Shown here piece after piece: positions 6,497-7,086 of a DNA stretch of 7,086 nucleotides; position 1 is the first letter of the stretch; every line of letters begins with the position of its first letter. Location: positions 1-7,086 of the forward strand of contig CAXYVG010000147.1 of the NCBI GenBank assembly GCA_964292325.1, given 5' to 3'. The notes beneath the pieces were generated by a model. It made no database searches. It was not told where the DNA came from and worked only from the letters and a program-made list of their open reading frames with translations. The DNA comes from CTSoil-075 sp964292325 (lineage in GTDB: Bacteria > Bacillota > Negativicutes > DSM-13327). The position numbers and the translations under genes are program-made.

Positions 6497-7086
6497 ATGG
6501 GGTTGCAGTTTATTTTAGGCAAGGAATCGGCGGACAAGAAACAAGCGATATATGAGCGGATTTCGGGGATCATGACGGAGGAGCCGGATGCGGAGGTATT
6601 TGTGCTGGTTCCGGAGCACGCGAAATTCGAGGCGGAGATGTCGATCCTGGAAAAACTTTGGCAATTCGAGGCTTTCCGGGAGCAGGATATGATGGGCTCG
6701 ATGAATCTGCAGACGTTCAGTTTCAGTCGTTTAGCGTGGTATTTGCTGAAGAAGTCGCCGATCTTCCAACAGCAACAATTGTCGGAAGCCGGCCTCAGCA
6801 TGCTGGTGCGGAAGATTTTGATGGAGAAGGAACAGGAGCTGATCCTTTTCCGCCGGGAAGCCAACAAAGAAGGCTTCATCAAACAGCTGACTGATCTGTT
6901 TCTGGAGCTGCGCAGCGGCCGCATCGAAGAGGAGGATCTGCAGGGGATTTTGGCGAACCATGCTGAATCCGGCAATGAGGCCGACTTCCAGCTGAAGCTG
7001 ACCGAACTGAAGGAGCTTTACCAGGCCTTCAATGAAGCGCTACTGGACAAGTACCTCGAAAAGGAAGTCATCCTTGAGGCGTTGGC
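6497..7086 (+). CDS. rexB: RexB/AddB, ATP-dependent helicase/deoxyribonuclease subunit B (5' part, runs off the window)
   Basis: The first 196 residues of the B subunit of the RexAB/AddAB double-strand-break repair nuclease, which processes DNA ends with the A subunit before RecA loading; the family is over 1000 residues long. The N-terminus reads MGLQFILGKESADKKQ. Canonical AddB has a Walker A (G-x-G-S-G-K-T) after FILG, but here it is replaced by GKESADKK, as in the RexB variant of Lactobacillales. Further family hallmarks are VFVLVPEHAKFEAE (residues about 34-47) and LQTFSFSRLAWYLL (about 72-85). AGGAGG at 6484-6489, seven bases before the ATG, fixes the start. The higher GC fits a resident chromosomal gene beside an imported defence island. 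rexA, its usual partner, would be expected downstream, outside the window. Confidence 0.92.
   Translation, partial: MGLQFILGKESADKKQAIYERISGIMTEEPDAEVFVLVPEHAKFEAEMSILEKLWQFEAFREQDMMGSMNLQTFSFSRLAWYLLKKSPIFQQQQLSEAGLSMLVRKILMEKEQELILFRREANKEGFIKQLTDLFLELRSGRIEEEDLQGILANHAESGNEADFQLKLTELKELYQAFNEALLDKYLEKEVILEAL

Noticed and set aside
6439..6975. 178-codon open frame on the minus strand
   Set aside because: It lies antisense to rexB, whose frame has clear family motifs and a strong ribosome binding site. The minus frame is rich in Ser, Arg and Cys and has no plausible family or start site.
1..7086. CRISPR array, tRNA/rRNA genes, transposase or integrase
   Set aside because: I saw no regularly spaced repeats, no cloverleaf-like tract and no transposase or recombinase motifs in any frame.

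Overview
The window looks like the end of a phage-defence island in a low-GC Gram-positive bacterium, with every gene on the + strand. Strong AGGAGG ribosome binding sites and a RexB-type (Walker-A-less) nuclease subunit point to Lactobacillales. The roughly 50-60% GC in sampled lines of rexB would fit a Trichococcus/Carnobacteriaceae-like host better than a streptococcus, but this placement is tentative.

Layout. Positions 1-724 are the 3' end of pglZ (BREX type 1 alkaline-phosphatase-superfamily protein). Positions 745-2811 are brxL (AAA+/Lon-like protein), which normally ends type 1 BREX operons. A 276-base gap (2812-3087) follows. Its first half holds a perfect 10-bp hairpin without a U-tract. 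Its AT-rich second half holds a near-perfect direct repeat flanking an imperfect dyad, with a consensus TATAAT box at the downstream end. Positions 3088-5040 and 5024-6373 form a tight, overlapping two-gene unit of clearly lower GC. The first gene encodes a two-TM membrane protein with two degenerate TrkA-N/RCK-like Rossmann domains and a C-terminal RyR-like domain. The second encodes a TIR-domain protein with a tandemly duplicated C-terminal domain of about 100 residues that I do not recognise. A good rho-independent terminator (6380-6420) closes this unit. After a short promoter region, rexB/addB (helicase-nuclease subunit B) begins at 6497 and runs off the window.

How the genes may work together. 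pglZ and brxL are the last genes of a BREX operon whose earlier genes lie upstream of the window. The TIR and RyR/TM pair has its own promoter, terminator and base composition, so it reads as a separate cassette inserted between BREX and the host core gene rexB. The working hypothesis is a Thoeris-like two-component system: on infection the TIR protein converts NAD+ to a cyclic-ADP-ribose-type signal or consumes NAD+, and the RyR domain of the membrane protein senses that product and opens or disrupts the membrane. Domain identities come from motifs read by eye. The signalling link is inference. I found no RNA genes, CRISPR arrays or insertion sequences.
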